DNA from: a bacterium
GTDB taxonomy: Bacteria; Patescibacteria; Dojkabacteria; JAKAPS01; JAJZLI01
Length of the DNA stretch: 64,000 nucleotides
Assembly: GCA_021809565.1 (NCBI GenBank)
Contig: JAJZKG010000002.1
Coordinates: 18,828 to 82,827 of the forward strand
Direction: 5' to 3'
Positions 53,201-61,344 of this stretch are shown here, piece after piece. Every line of letters starts with the position of its first letter. The first letter of the stretch is position 1. Made by a program: the position numbers and the translations under genes. The notes under the pieces were generated by a model, which did no database searches, was not told the DNA's origin, and worked only from the letters and a program-made list of their open reading frames with translations.

Positions 53201-54788
53201 TGATGCTACCTCAGTAGTATACAATGGGTATATGTATGAGATTGGAGGGTGTCCTAGTACTTGCCCTACAATAGCAGTAGATTATGCCTCTATTAATTCT
53301 AATGGAACCTTGGGTGTATGGACAGCTGCTTCCTCTCTCCCCCAAGCTACAGATTTTGCCACATCAGTTGTCTACAATGGATATGTGTATGAGATTGGGG
53401 GAGGTAGTAGTAGTGGAGCTTTATCCATAGTAGATTATGCTCCTATAAATTCTAATGGGACATTGGGGGCATGGACAGCCACCACCTCTCTTCCCACTGC
53501 TACAGAGTATGCCACATCAGTAGTATACAACGGGTACGTGTATGAAATGGGGGGAAACAATAATCCTACTGTAACGACGGTAGATTATGCACCTATACTA
53601 TCGAAAGGTACCTTAGGATCTTGGGTAGCAACAACCTCTTTGCCCGTAAATACATATGGTGCCACGTCAGTTATAGATAATGGATATACATATTATATAG
53701 GTGGTTATGCTAGTGCAGCAACAGTTTACTATTCTTCCCAATTAACCCAATCCGCCTCTCCAGGATATTTCACCATAGCATCAAATATAAATGGTGGTAC
53801 CGGGAATTTCTCTGATATATTTTCACTAGATCCATATGGTAACGCTATCTTTGCTGGATCACTAACAACAGGAGGTACTCCAGCTGATGTTGCTGAGGAG
53901 GTTATAGGCTCAAGTGCTTCACCAGGTGATATTGTATCAGCATCATCAATAAATCCTGCATCATCAAATATTAATAACTTTACGGCCATACCTACCACAC
54001 ATCCATATTCCAATAATATGATTGGGGTTATATCAACAAACCCCTCAATAATATTGCATCAACAAAATCTACCAAATGCTCTACCACTGGCTCTCGCGGG
54101 AAGAGTACTTGTAAAAGTTACAAACTATAACGGGAATATAAAGATAGGTTCGATGATTACGGGTTCAAGATTTGCTGGGTACGGTGAAGTTGCAACATCA
54201 TCTGGCCAAGTAGTTGGTATGGCACTAAATTCTCTAAATTCAAATACACCTGGAGTTTCAACATTCATATATAACAACAACACTTATCTAAAAGGAGAAA
54301 TATTAATGTTAGTTAAGAATGAATATTATAACCCTATTACTTCCCAAGTTTCTGGTTTATCATCTCAAGATATACAATATATTGGAGGAAATATAACAAT
54401 TACAAATAATTTAACTGTTGCTGGTAGTTTAACAATTGGAGGAAATATAATATCAAATGGAAGCACTCCAATCATTATCTTAAATCCAAATTCAGGCACA
54501 GGTGCAAATGCTACTCTAAACTCAGGTTCAACTGATATTGCAGGAGTAGTAAATTTTACTACAGGAACGCCCTCATTAAGTAGTGGAACTCAATTTGTTG
54601 TGAAGTTTAAAACCCCATACACAGCTGTACCTAGAGTGTTGATTACACCTTCAAATCCTTTTACAGGTATAAACATGAATGCTCTTGGGGTTTATGTAAT
54701 AGATACTACTAAGGGATTTAATTTAGATTTCTCAAAAATTCCTCCTTCGTCAAGTTTATTCTCTTGGAATTATTTCATAATACAATAG
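47229..54788 (+). CDS. Giant secreted kelch-repeat protein
   Basis: This product of about 2519 residues has a signal peptide (hydrophobic 14-34, ending NAQ) and then APYLNYQGRLENSNG, a start common in large surface proteins. Thirty kelch-type repeats of about 48 residues (ATSVVYNGYVYEIGG...TVDYAPINANGTLGAWTATT) occur as 12, 6, 6 and 6, separated by fibronectin-like linkers (about 50110-50600 and 51500-51660) and a stem (about 52570-52850). The C-terminus has a DVAEEV...SPGDIV domain and a beta-rich end (PRVLITPSNPF). No LPXTG or other sorting signal is seen. It probably mediates surface attachment, but this is inferred. ATG at 47229 is preferred to TTG at 47226. Confidence 0.88.
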   Translation: MLKNTNIFHGGIRLLLPVIIVLLVGFLVLGIFSVKPINAQPAPYLNYQGRLENSNGNLLTGNYYVAFCIYTSTTATACAPASTPATGAITTLNGAVWGEVQYFSSTNSPSNEIENGVFNANLGLYSPLSGSLFNSGSAFYLGVNVYNGSTWDGQMTPLQQIDQVAYAMNAAMLDGYGAATPTGANQIVATSSSGYITLSGTNPEVNATGSNTLTLNGSGATGDVCFFACTTANITSSGNELLSGNIDITGTSTNTISGNTTFNNNITVSGSTTTTGIQNNGNLTNTGTGSFGGNVAITGGTLNLNNTTSNTIDSTTNLTIEPLNITEWTATTPLLTNTQDATSVVYNGYVYEIGGNNVTTVDYAPINANGTLGAWTATTPLLTSTFYATSIEYNGYIYEIGGANGSATFSTVDYAPINANGTLGAWTATTPLLVATWGATSVVYNGYVYEIGGINTLTTVDYAPINANGTLGAWTATTSLPANTYRATSVVYNGYIYEIGGCCQVATVDYAPINANGTLGAWTATTSLPTATYWATSVAYNGYVYEIGGNNGSSYVATVDYAPINANGTLGAWTATTSIPASTQEATSVVYNGYIYEIGGSGTATVDYISTNFINSIVGWISATSLPVATWGATSVEYNGYVYEMGGVNTTTTVDYAPINVNGTLGSWTATTPLPTAISQFATSVAYNGYVYEIGGYNGGVLATVYYAPINSNGTLGTWTATTSLLSATYKATSVVYNGYIYEIGGVNSAGTTATVDYSTINSDGTIGTWTATTNLPSALNASTSVIYGRYIYEIGGSGTAVVYYVPILSLGALGEWTATTSLPVAISSATSVVYNGYVYEIGGNNVATVYYAPINSDGIVGAWTATTSIPTSTFYATSVEYNGYVYEIGGANGSSTFSTVYYFSLIYGSLNITNSINNNTLISLNGFTGDITTAGNLTVGSGSPGGVNTINGNTILTSADLNVSGLPTPTGLATGSTSNVGGLLPAGTYYYEVVAQNITPLSTSISFPSQSISVTVNTTISPPTGVTSSVGTSGSVGSNLVASTTYYYVITATTPNGETTKSLEVSAAEVAIAYPITISWSADSGATGYNIYKGTVSGQEQFLASVSGGSTTSYVDSGNQATTTWPTTTSLPVAIDEATSVVYNGYVYEIGGYTTAATATVDYAPINSDGTLGSWTATTPLPTTISMATSVVYNGYVYEIGGWNGSTVVATVDYAPINSDGTLGSWTATTSLPAATYVATSIVYNGYVYEIGGSGTAVVDYAPILSSGALGSWVATTSLPVTTDAATSVIYNGYVYEIGGYTTAATAVVDYAPVNSNGTLGSWITTTSLPTTTQGATSVVYNGYVYEIGGENSNGGAAVATVDYAPINSNGTLGAWTATTSLPTATSDSTSVVYNGYVYDIGGGTGTGSTVVSTVDYFNLNSPSVPPLTNTATTNTNQVPLSWNVVSGAGTYNIYRSTSPNFTNATEYISNTNSFTDTNMEQTTPLPTTTDQATSVVYNGYVYEIGGENSSGTALSTVDYAPINSDGTLGSWTATNSLPVATYFATSVVYNGYLYEIGGSNGSAVVATVDYASINSNGTLGAWTATTSLPEAIHQATSIVYNGYIYEIGGYNGVGNVSTVDYAAINSNGTLGSWTNTTSLPNGIIIATSVEYNGYLYEIGGNEGGVLATVDYAPILSSGGLGAWTTTTSLPQATEFATSVVYNGYIYEIGGKNGSTSLSTIYYSPILSNGTLGTWQQTVSLPIALSDATSVIARGYVYEIGGYNNNVGDVGTVYYFKAMVEGGLLQQSKGSVQTNVQISQNNNGNLNLTGGVNIGGGISVLGQSNFGSSINLTNPNNDIIAASAPLDIQSSGFSLNLGRNNYIPQSPANPNISSWTSTTPLSVATYYVYATSVVYNGYMYEIGGNQGGTIIATVDYAPINSNGTLGSWTATTPLPNPTYQATSVVYNGYIYEMGGIAAGSLTSQIWYAPINSNGTLGSWAGAGGLPVAIDDATSVVYNGYMYEIGGCPSTCPTIAVDYASINSNGTLGVWTAASSLPQATDFATSVVYNGYVYEIGGGSSSGALSIVDYAPINSNGTLGAWTATTSLPTATEYATSVVYNGYVYEMGGNNNPTVTTVDYAPILSKGTLGSWVATTSLPVNTYGATSVIDNGYTYYIGGYASAATVYYSSQLTQSASPGYFTIASNINGGTGNFSDIFSLDPYGNAIFAGSLTTGGTPADVAEEVIGSSASPGDIVSASSINPASSNINNFTAIPTTHPYSNNMIGVISTNPSIILHQQNLPNALPLALAGRVLVKVTNYNGNIKIGSMITGSRFAGYGEVATSSGQVVGMALNSLNSNTPGVSTFIYNNNTYLKGEILMLVKNEYYNPITSQVSGLSSQDIQYIGGNITITNNLTVAGSLTIGGNIISNGSTPIIILNPNSGTGANATLNSGSTDIAGVVNFTTGTPSLSSGTQFVVKFKTPYTAVPRVLITPSNPFTGINMNALGVYVIDTTKGFNLDFSKIPPSSSLFSWNYFIIQ
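48205..53740 (+). repeat. Thirty kelch-blade coding repeats in four blocks
   Basis: Repeats of about 145 bp centre on the codons for YNGYxYEIGG. Block 1 (48.2-49.95 kb) has 12 with a variant joint after the sixth. Block 2 (50.6-51.5 kb), block 3 (51.66-52.57 kb) and block 4 (52.85-53.74 kb) have six each. Many adjacent copies share long identical DNA stretches. Confidence 0.9.
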
Positions 54789-54811
54789 CGAAATTTTGGT
54801 AGAAACAATTG

Positions 54812-54820
54812 TGATATAAT
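54812..54820 (+). promoter_or_regulatory. Extended -10 promoter of yebC
   Basis: TGA plus TATAAT (54815-54820). The leader is about 35 nt and contains AGTATC-AA-GATACT. Confidence 0.5.
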
Positions 54821-54861
54821 CAGTATGATTAATAAGATATTAGTATCAAGATACTCTAGAT

Positions 54862-55776
54862 ATGTCAGGACATTCAAAGTGGTCTACAATAAAAAGAAAA
54901 AAAGGAATAAATGATCTAACAAGAGCAAAATTATTTACCAAGCTTTTATTCCAAATATCTAATGCTGTAAAGTCAGGGCATCTAGATGCAGGGAATCTAG
55001 GCTCAGGAGGTGGAGATCCAAATAATAACTATACTTTGAAACTTGCTATAAAAAAAGCTAGGGAAGCAAACATACCCATAAGTACAATAGAAAATGTTAT
55101 AAAAAAAGCTAGCTTGGTAGAGTCAAATAATGCCACTGAAGATATTGAATATGAGGTATATATACCTGTTGATAATGGAGGATCTAGATTAAATGTTGAG
55201 CTTCTTGTTGACTGTCAAATTTCAAGGGGTCTAGACCCAGGGGCTCTTGATCCAAAAGGATTATCTTCAAGTAAAAATAGATTAGTTGCTGAGATGAGGG
55301 AGGCAGTAGCAAGAAATGGTGGAAAAATGCTTTCTCAAGGTTCAATATCATGGAATTTTGTTCCTTTAAGTCTTATAACAATTAAGATCAATAGAGGTGA
55401 TAATCAATTAAAAAAAGCTAATAATAAATTAAACTTAGGTGGAGAGAAGGGTAAAGATATTATAGATGTATCGAGTTTTGAAGAAGAGCTTTTATCTATA
55501 GATGGAGTCTATGATTATGAATATGACAAAGATGTGGGTATAGATTCTGAGAGAGATAGTGAATTTAGAGTATATACTACACTAGATAATACAAATATGG
55601 TTAAAGATGCTATATTGGATAAAGGCTACTTAATAGATAATATAGAGAATGTGAAGGTAGCTAAGAATAAGTTAAAAATAGATGATTTTGATATTTCTGT
55701 TATAGATAAGATAGAGTCTTTTGTTGATGCAATAGAATCTGTTGAAGGTGTTGTTAATACATATTTAAATATATAA
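54862..55776 (+). CDS. yebC: YebC/TACO1-family protein with in-frame insertions
   Basis: YebC proteins act in translation (relief of ribosome stalling) or as regulators. The start MSGHSKWSTIKRKKGINDLTRAKLFTKL is diagnostic, with GGGDPNNNYTLKLAIKKAREANIP and NRLVAEMREAVARNGGKM following. At 304 residues it is about 55 longer than usual. HLDAGNLGS (contains CATCTAGATG) sits before GGGDP, RGLDPGALDPKG (contains GGGTCTAGACCC, 55227-55238) splits the DCQ...KNR region, and a lysine/asparagine-rich insert follows at about 175-195. It lies upstream of ruvC-ruvA-ruvB, a common arrangement. Confidence 0.9.
   Translation: MSGHSKWSTIKRKKGINDLTRAKLFTKLLFQISNAVKSGHLDAGNLGSGGGDPNNNYTLKLAIKKAREANIPISTIENVIKKASLVESNNATEDIEYEVYIPVDNGGSRLNVELLVDCQISRGLDPGALDPKGLSSSKNRLVAEMREAVARNGGKMLSQGSISWNFVPLSLITIKINRGDNQLKKANNKLNLGGEKGKDIIDVSSFEEELLSIDGVYDYEYDKDVGIDSERDSEFRVYTTLDNTNMVKDAILDKGYLIDNIENVKVAKNKLKIDDFDISVIDKIESFVDAIESVEGVVNTYLNI
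55227..55238 (+). repeat. In-frame palindrome GGGTCTAGACCC in yebC
   Basis: This perfect 12-bp palindrome encodes part of RGLDPGALDP, at a point where other YebC proteins have no residues. Confidence 0.75.
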
Positions 55777-55781
55777 AATCT

Positions 55782-56291
55782 ATGAATACTACTGACGTAA
55801 ATGTAAAAAGAACAATTATTGGTATAGATCCTGGGTTTGCAATACTAGGGTGGGGGATTATACAGGGTGTAGATGCAAGCAAGGTTGATAATGTGGAGTG
55901 GGGGGCTATTACAACCAAGGCTCATGATAATATAGAAGAAAGACTCCTTAAAATTTATAATGAATTAAATGAGATAATTGATTTGTATAAACCTCAGGAA
56001 ATATCACTAGAAAAGGTATTTTTTAATAGTAATGCAAAAACTGTTATCTCGGTAGGGCAGTCACAAGGAATAGTACTTCTTATTGCAGCACAAAGAAATA
56101 TTCCTGTTTATCAATATACTCCACTGCAAGTAAAAAGTGCTTTAACAGGTTATGGTGTTGCTGATAAAAAACAAATACAGAATATGTTAAAATTGTTATT
56201 ACGACTCTCTGATGTACCTAAACCAGATGATGCTGCAGATGGAGTTGCTCTAGCTTTGTGTCATATGCAAACACAAAGAGGTTTATCTTAA
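55782..56291 (+). CDS. ruvC: Holliday junction resolvase RuvC
   Basis: RuvC cuts four-way junctions with RuvAB. The 169-residue protein has the catalytic residues of the RNase H fold: Asp16 in GIDPGFAILGWG, Glu in SLEKVFF, and Asp pairs in PDDAADGVALALCH. Length is standard. It sits 5 nt after yebC and is followed by ruvA and ruvB, giving a compact repair operon. Confidence 0.95.
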   Translation: MNTTDVNVKRTIIGIDPGFAILGWGIIQGVDASKVDNVEWGAITTKAHDNIEERLLKIYNELNEIIDLYKPQEISLEKVFFNSNAKTVISVGQSQGIVLLIAAQRNIPVYQYTPLQVKSALTGYGVADKKQIQNMLKLLLRLSDVPKPDDAADGVALALCHMQTQRGLS

Positions 56292-56316
56292 AGAGGCTGG
56301 TATCAAGTAAATTTTT

Positions 56317-56898
56317 ATGATTGGATATTTAAAAGGTAATGTAATATATAAAGGTATTGACTATCTAGTGATAGATGTTAATAATGTTGGCTACAAAGTG
56401 GAAGTTATAAAGCCTTTGATGTTAAAGGAAGATGTTGCTGAGATTGAAGTATTTATCTATTCTGATGTGGGTGATAAGTATTTTAGACTATTTGGTTTTC
56501 CTAATAAAGAAGATCTTTTTCTTTTTGAAAAATTAATTTCTGTATCTGGTATAGGTCCGAAAGGTGCTTTAAATATACTTTCGTATCATCAATCTCAGAT
56601 TTTAGTGAAGGCAATTATTGAAGGAGATTCAAACTTTTTGTCATCAATTCCAGGATTGGGTAAGAAGGTTGCTGAGAGAATTGTTCTAGAACTTAGAGGA
56701 AAACTTGATAATTTTAAATATGAAGGAGTATCTTTAAATAGAGATGTTCAAGATGCACTTATATCTTTAGGTTTCTCATATGAGGAAATATCAGCAATAT
56801 CTAATGATTTGGTTGGTATTCTTGATACTAAAGATGCTGTAAAGAAAGGACTAATTCTATTGAAAGGTTCTGGAGCTAAAGGTAATAGTAGTCTATAA
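56317..56898 (+). CDS. ruvA: Holliday junction DNA helicase subunit RuvA
   Basis: RuvA tetramers hold the junction for RuvB. The 193-residue protein shows the N-terminal OB domain (MIGYLKGNVIYKG...VGYKVEV), the helix-hairpin-helix pair (LISVSGIGPKGALNIL and LSSIPGLGKKVAERIVLEL) and the flexible C-terminal domain III that binds RuvB. It is 7 nt before ruvB and has no unusual features. Confidence 0.95.
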   Translation: MIGYLKGNVIYKGIDYLVIDVNNVGYKVEVIKPLMLKEDVAEIEVFIYSDVGDKYFRLFGFPNKEDLFLFEKLISVSGIGPKGALNILSYHQSQILVKAIIEGDSNFLSSIPGLGKKVAERIVLELRGKLDNFKYEGVSLNRDVQDALISLGFSYEEISAISNDLVGILDTKDAVKKGLILLKGSGAKGNSSL

Positions 56899-56905
56899 TG
56901 ATAAT

Positions 56906-57946
56906 ATGAAAGATACAGGTATAAGCACAACAGATACTGACAATAAACCTAAAAATACTAAAAGATCAGATTCTAATGATACACTTATTACTGTTAGACC
57001 AAAACTATTTAAGGATATTATAGGGAGAGATAAGGAGAAAAAGAGTTTAAATATTTTAATAGAATCTGCAAAGATGAGGGGTGATTCTGTTGATCATATA
57101 CTTTTTTATGGTCCTCCAGGATTAGGTAAGACTAGTCTTTCATATGTTGTCGCTAATGAAATGGGTGTCAATATAAAGACAACATCAGGCCCTGCTATTG
57201 AAAGAACTGCAGATCTGGCTGCTATACTTACTAGTTTGAATAAACAGGATATTTTGTTTATTGATGAAATACACAGACTCCCTAAAATTGTGGAGGAGAT
57301 GTTGTATCCAGCTATGGAAGATTTTGCATTTGATATTATTTTGGGAGCTGGCCCATCTGCAAGGACGATGAGACTGGAGCTTGAAAGATTTACTATAATA
57401 GGGGCAACAACGAGGTTAGGGCTTTTATCATCACCTCTACGTGATAGATTTGGTGTTACATTTAGACTTGATTTTTATAATGATATAGAGATAGGGAAAA
57501 TACTAAAGAGAAGTGCAGATATATTGGATATATCAATTAGTGATGATGCTATATCTGAAATTGCATCACGTTCGAGGGGAACGGCGAGAGTAGCAAATAA
57601 ATTACTGCGTAGGGTCAGAGATTATAGTCAGGTTTATAAAATAAACAAGATTGATAGTGCTACGGTTTTACTTGCTATGTCTGCACATGATATAGATAAA
57701 CTAGGGTTGGATACCTTAGATATAAAGCTTTTAAGGGTAGTAATAGAAAAGTTTAATGGAGGCCCTGTAGGAATTAACACTATAGCTGCAGCACTATCTG
57801 AGGATGTCAGTACTGTTTCAGATGTATGTGAACCATATTTGATACAATCAGGTTTTCTAAAAAGAACCTCTAGGGGTAGGATTGCAACTAAATTGGCATA
57901 TGATTATTTAAATCTGGATTATAATGAACAACTCTCCTTTCTATAA
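56906..57946 (+). CDS. ruvB: Holliday junction DNA helicase RuvB
   Basis: RuvB is the AAA+ motor of branch migration. Of 346 residues, about 25 N-terminal ones form a polar extension, followed by RPKLFKDIIGRDKEK, Walker A GPPGLGKTS (about 69-77), Walker B FIDEIHRL, sensor 1 GATTRLGLLSSPLRDRF and the C-terminal winged helix (PYLIQSGFLKRTSRGRIAT). It overlaps the next membrane-protein gene by 23 nt. Confidence 0.96.
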   Translation: MKDTGISTTDTDNKPKNTKRSDSNDTLITVRPKLFKDIIGRDKEKKSLNILIESAKMRGDSVDHILFYGPPGLGKTSLSYVVANEMGVNIKTTSGPAIERTADLAAILTSLNKQDILFIDEIHRLPKIVEEMLYPAMEDFAFDIILGAGPSARTMRLELERFTIIGATTRLGLLSSPLRDRFGVTFRLDFYNDIEIGKILKRSADILDISISDDAISEIASRSRGTARVANKLLRRVRDYSQVYKINKIDSATVLLAMSAHDIDKLGLDTLDIKLLRVVIEKFNGGPVGINTIAAALSEDVSTVSDVCEPYLIQSGFLKRTSRGRIATKLAYDYLNLDYNEQLSFL

Positions 57947-58745
57947 TCCGAATGTGAAGGTAAAGTCTATAATATCAATATTTGTAGTATCTATATTGCT
58001 ATACTTTGAATTTATTTCTCATATTAATTTTTATGTATTCACAATTATTTTGCTTTTAGTATCATATATATCTAGTTTATGGATAATAAATTTTAAGATA
58101 TCTCTACTTGGTATGCTAAGTTATATAAGTTTTATCTTTATATATATCTTTTCCTTCAATTTCTTTATATTTAATGTCTTTGTATATATTGCAAAACCTG
58201 GATTATTATTTTATTTAATGATTATTTTTCTTGTTGTTATTTTTTTGATATTTTTATATTCTTCCTTCTTAAATTTGTCTATTATAGATGCTTCATATAT
58301 AGAAAATGTACCTCTCGCACAATTTAGTTATACTTCAAATTATGTTATATCTCTTTTTGTAAGTTATTTATTTTTTATTTTTGTTCTAGCGAATAGAGTA
58401 GGGTTTGCATTTTCTATTTTAGTAATGTTTGTTGGTATGTTTGTTTTATCTGCACAGTTTATGTGGAATTTAATATATGCATCTAGAGATATAGTGGGAT
58501 ACTCTTTAATCGTTGCTTTTATTATGAGTACCTTTTATCTGGTAGCCCTATTTATACCACAAAGTTTCTTTATTACGGCATTATTTCTGACTGTCATCAC
58601 CTTTATATATGATGGAATTATCATCCATTATAAGAAAAGCCACCTTTCACAGAGGATTTTTCTAGAATATACAATAATATTCATAATAGTATTTATATTA
58701 TTTATACTGCTCCCAGGGTGGGGTATTGCAGGCGGAATAAGATAA
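57924..58745 (+). CDS. Multi-span membrane protein, unknown
   Basis: This 273-residue protein has about eight predicted membrane helices and very few charged residues. No catalytic motif is evident. The short soluble loops include YIENVPLAQFSYTSNY. I do not recognise the family. It begins within ruvB (23-nt overlap), so it is co-transcribed. A strong terminator directly follows, ending the yebC-ruvCAB transcript. Confidence 0.72.
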   Translation: MNNSPFYNPNVKVKSIISIFVVSILLYFEFISHINFYVFTIILLLVSYISSLWIINFKISLLGMLSYISFIFIYIFSFNFFIFNVFVYIAKPGLLFYLMIIFLVVIFLIFLYSSFLNLSIIDASYIENVPLAQFSYTSNYVISLFVSYLFFIFVLANRVGFAFSILVMFVGMFVLSAQFMWNLIYASRDIVGYSLIVAFIMSTFYLVALFIPQSFFITALFLTVITFIYDGIIIHYKKSHLSQRIFLEYTIIFIIVFILFILLPGWGIAGGIR

Positions 58746-58753
58746 GAGGCTCC

Positions 58754-58777
58754 AAACCACATCAAATTGTGGTTTTT
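58754..58777 (+). terminator. Intrinsic terminator after the yebC-ruvCAB operon
   Basis: AAACCACA (58754-58761), a 6-nt loop and TGTGGTTT (58768-58775), running into TTTTT. This is an 8-bp stem with a T run 9 nt after the last stop codon. Confidence 0.82.
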
Positions 58778-58838
58778 ATGTGTCTAGATGATATTTGTGC
58801 ATTATATTGTATAAATAAGGCATATTTTATACACTGTA

Positions 58839-58867
58839 TTGTACAAATTATATTATTGTGGTATAAA
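58839..58867 (+). promoter_or_regulatory. Promoter of the DUF4143 ATPase, leaderless
   Basis: TTGTAC (58839-58844), 17 nt, TATAAA (58862-58867), then 6 nt to the ATG. An imperfect inverted repeat (GTATAAATA ... TATTTTATAC) lies just upstream at about 58809-58832. Confidence 0.62.
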
Positions 58868-58873
58868 TAGCGT

Positions 58874-60379
58874 ATGGAAGACCAAATAAGAGAGTCATTA
58901 TTAAGGCAAAAATCCGAAAGAGATATATTGCTTTCAAAGGAGTATATAGTGAGAGATCATGTACCTTTTGCTGGCGGGAAAAGGTCTAGGTCTCTTGGAG
59001 GTGAATCCAAAGAGTTGGAAAGTAACGAAATTATTAAGGTTATTTTGGGTCCCAGACGTTCCGGGAAGTCTGTATACGGTATAAGTGTATTTAAGGATAA
59101 AGATTTTATTTATATCAATTTTGATGATCAGGGTTTGGCTCAAGAGAATAATCATAATATACTCTATATGCTTATAAATATGATTTACCATAATAGAAGG
59201 GGGTCTAGATCCAAAAATATCTTTCTTGATGAAATACAAAATCTTCCTCAGTGGGAATTATTTGTTTCAATTCTATATAGACAAGGATATAACATTATTA
59301 TTACTGGGTCAAATTCCAAATTATTAAGTAAAGAATTAAGTTCTAGATTAACTGGAAGGTATGTGGAGGACAAAATATTTCCTTTCAGTTTTAAAGAATA
59401 CCTTAGTTTTTATTTGAAAAAAACGTATGGTGAAATTGATAAATTATTGGTAAATAAAGTACAAAACAACTCATATGGGGAAGATATTTTTAGGATTATT
59501 GATTTATTAGAAGAGTATTTAGAGAAAGGTGGTTATCCAATAACAGTAACTACTGATATAGATTATAGGAATTATCTTGATACTTTATTTAACTCTGTTA
59601 TTTTTGAAGATATTGTAAAAAGGTATGATATAAGATCAGGATTATTATTGTCGAATTTAGCAAAATACCTATTATCTTTGTTTTCAAAAGAATATTCATA
59701 TACAAAACTTAAGAATGTTCTTGGATTTAAAAATGTTAATACAGTTAAATCTTATGTAGGTTATTTAGAAGAAGCATTTTTAATTTTCAGTCTTAGTAAA
59801 TATAGTACAAAATTTAAAGAACAGATAAACTCAAGTAAGAAAACATATGTTGTTGACAATGGTTTTATTTCGGCATTTTATATACAAGGGGTGGATTTAA
59901 AAAGTAGATTATTAGAAAATCAGGTTTTTATTCAGTTATTAAGGCAAAATAAAGTTCCGAATTATACGATGTTCTATTATAAAACAAAAAATAACAAGGA
60001 AGTTGATTTTATTATAAAGGATGATCTTTCAAACAAAATAGTTCAACTTATTCAAGTTTCATACTCTATAGATAATATTGATACAAAAAAAAGGGAAATA
60101 AGTGCTCTAGTTGAAGCATCAGATGAACTAGAATGTGATAATTGTACTATTATTACATGGAATGACAATACAATTATTAAAAATGGAGAAAAGACTATAA
60201 ATTGCATACCATTATGGGTATTTTTACTTAACACTAGTATATTATCAAAAATTTTTAGTACTGATAGGGAGAATTTTATTGGGGTGAGCAAAGAAGTTAA
60301 TGGTATTTTAAAAGATTATACTGGTGACTCTTCAAAAAGGAAAAGTTTATCAAATTCTTTAGGTAAATGGGATAAATAG
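58874..60379 (+). CDS. AAA+ ATPase with C-terminal DUF4143
   Basis: The 501-residue protein has Walker A GPRRSGKS (about 59-66), Walker B NIFLDEIQNLPQWE, and a sensor segment ITGSNSKLLSKELSSRLTGRY. The DUF4143 nuclease-like end follows (VVDNGFISAFY, LLENQVFIQLLRQ, YYKTKNNKEVDFIIKD, where E and D/K resemble a restriction-like E-x-D-x-x motif). Such ATPases are common in CPR and archaea, with no settled role; some are suspected stress or toxin-like factors. Two in-frame GC-rich segments (KRSRSLGGES; GSRS at 59203-59214) look inserted. It is a single-gene transcription unit. Confidence 0.88.
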   Translation: MEDQIRESLLRQKSERDILLSKEYIVRDHVPFAGGKRSRSLGGESKELESNEIIKVILGPRRSGKSVYGISVFKDKDFIYINFDDQGLAQENNHNILYMLINMIYHNRRGSRSKNIFLDEIQNLPQWELFVSILYRQGYNIIITGSNSKLLSKELSSRLTGRYVEDKIFPFSFKEYLSFYLKKTYGEIDKLLVNKVQNNSYGEDIFRIIDLLEEYLEKGGYPITVTTDIDYRNYLDTLFNSVIFEDIVKRYDIRSGLLLSNLAKYLLSLFSKEYSYTKLKNVLGFKNVNTVKSYVGYLEEAFLIFSLSKYSTKFKEQINSSKKTYVVDNGFISAFYIQGVDLKSRLLENQVFIQLLRQNKVPNYTMFYYKTKNNKEVDFIIKDDLSNKIVQLIQVSYSIDNIDTKKREISALVEASDELECDNCTIITWNDNTIIKNGEKTINCIPLWVFLLNTSILSKIFSTDRENFIGVSKEVNGILKDYTGDSSKRKSLSNSLGKWDK

Positions 60380-60700
60380 CATCTAATAATAAAAACAATG
60401 GGGATGACTAGTTTTATCTTTCTAAGTTAATAAAGTGAATAATTATCTCAGATATTAGAATATTGAAGTAAAATATAATTCTTGTTATTAAGTATAATGT
60501 TACAAGTAGAGTAATGAACCATAGGAGTTATATTATGTGAATTCCCAAGGTATTGTATTATGTTAGGAATAATATACTATTATTCCTAGAAATTAATAAT
60601 AGATACAAGTGTTATTTTCTAGTATAAAGTATCCTTATAAGTCATAATTATATTGTCACAGAGCCAAATCTTCACATTATACGTCAAAGAGTGGGGGATC

Positions 60701-60735
60701 CTATAGTATTTCACATAATACCCTATAGTTTTTTT
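60701..60735 (+). terminator. Probable intrinsic terminator in the spacer
   Basis: CTATAGTATT pairs with AATACCCTATAG through a small bulge and is followed by seven T. No gene lies directly upstream, so it may end an unannotated RNA. Confidence 0.5.
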
Positions 60736-61344
60736 AAAATAATCATTGTCAGTGTGGATAAGTGAGTGTTTGTAGTTATTATAAATGATAAATATATTTT
60801 TAATGATGAATATTCAAGATGATATATAACTATATAAATATTAGTTCTATGAAGTATATTGAGTGTATTTGTCTAATAGAGTACTTCTCCAGGAGAGTAT
60901 AGCAATATGGTCTAAAAAGTAATAAGAATATAATTGAGTATAATCACCCTTATACTCAGTTATATATCATACAAAATCTTTACTCAATCCCCTCCTGCTA
61001 CTTCTCTATTCAGGGTTATCATTATTCTATAGTATTTATAAATAATTATTTACTTTCTTTAAATATTATATTTATTTATAAATATTTACTATATTTTTCT
61101 CTTCCCTATGACATAGTATTAAATTTTAATATTGCTTCTAGATAACTACTTTGTGTTTGTTATAAAAGAACAATAATTGTAAAATTATGGCTCTATTAAG
61201 GCAAAACGTTCATAGTGGGGTCTATTTTTGAGCATAGGAAGTTTGTATAACTAATTAATCAACTATACACTAAATTTTTAGTATTATATGTTAAGTAAAT
61301 TCATAAAGTACACATTGTAAATAATGTAAATATAAATATATAGA

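Noticed and set aside
53800..54788. Prophage tail-fibre gene
   Set aside because: The DVAEEV-type end is shared by bacterial surface proteins; the gene starts with a signal peptide and no phage genes are near.
60753..60761. Replication origin at a DnaA-box-like 9-mer
   Set aside because: Only one box is seen, with no dnaA or dnaN nearby and no switch in gene direction.
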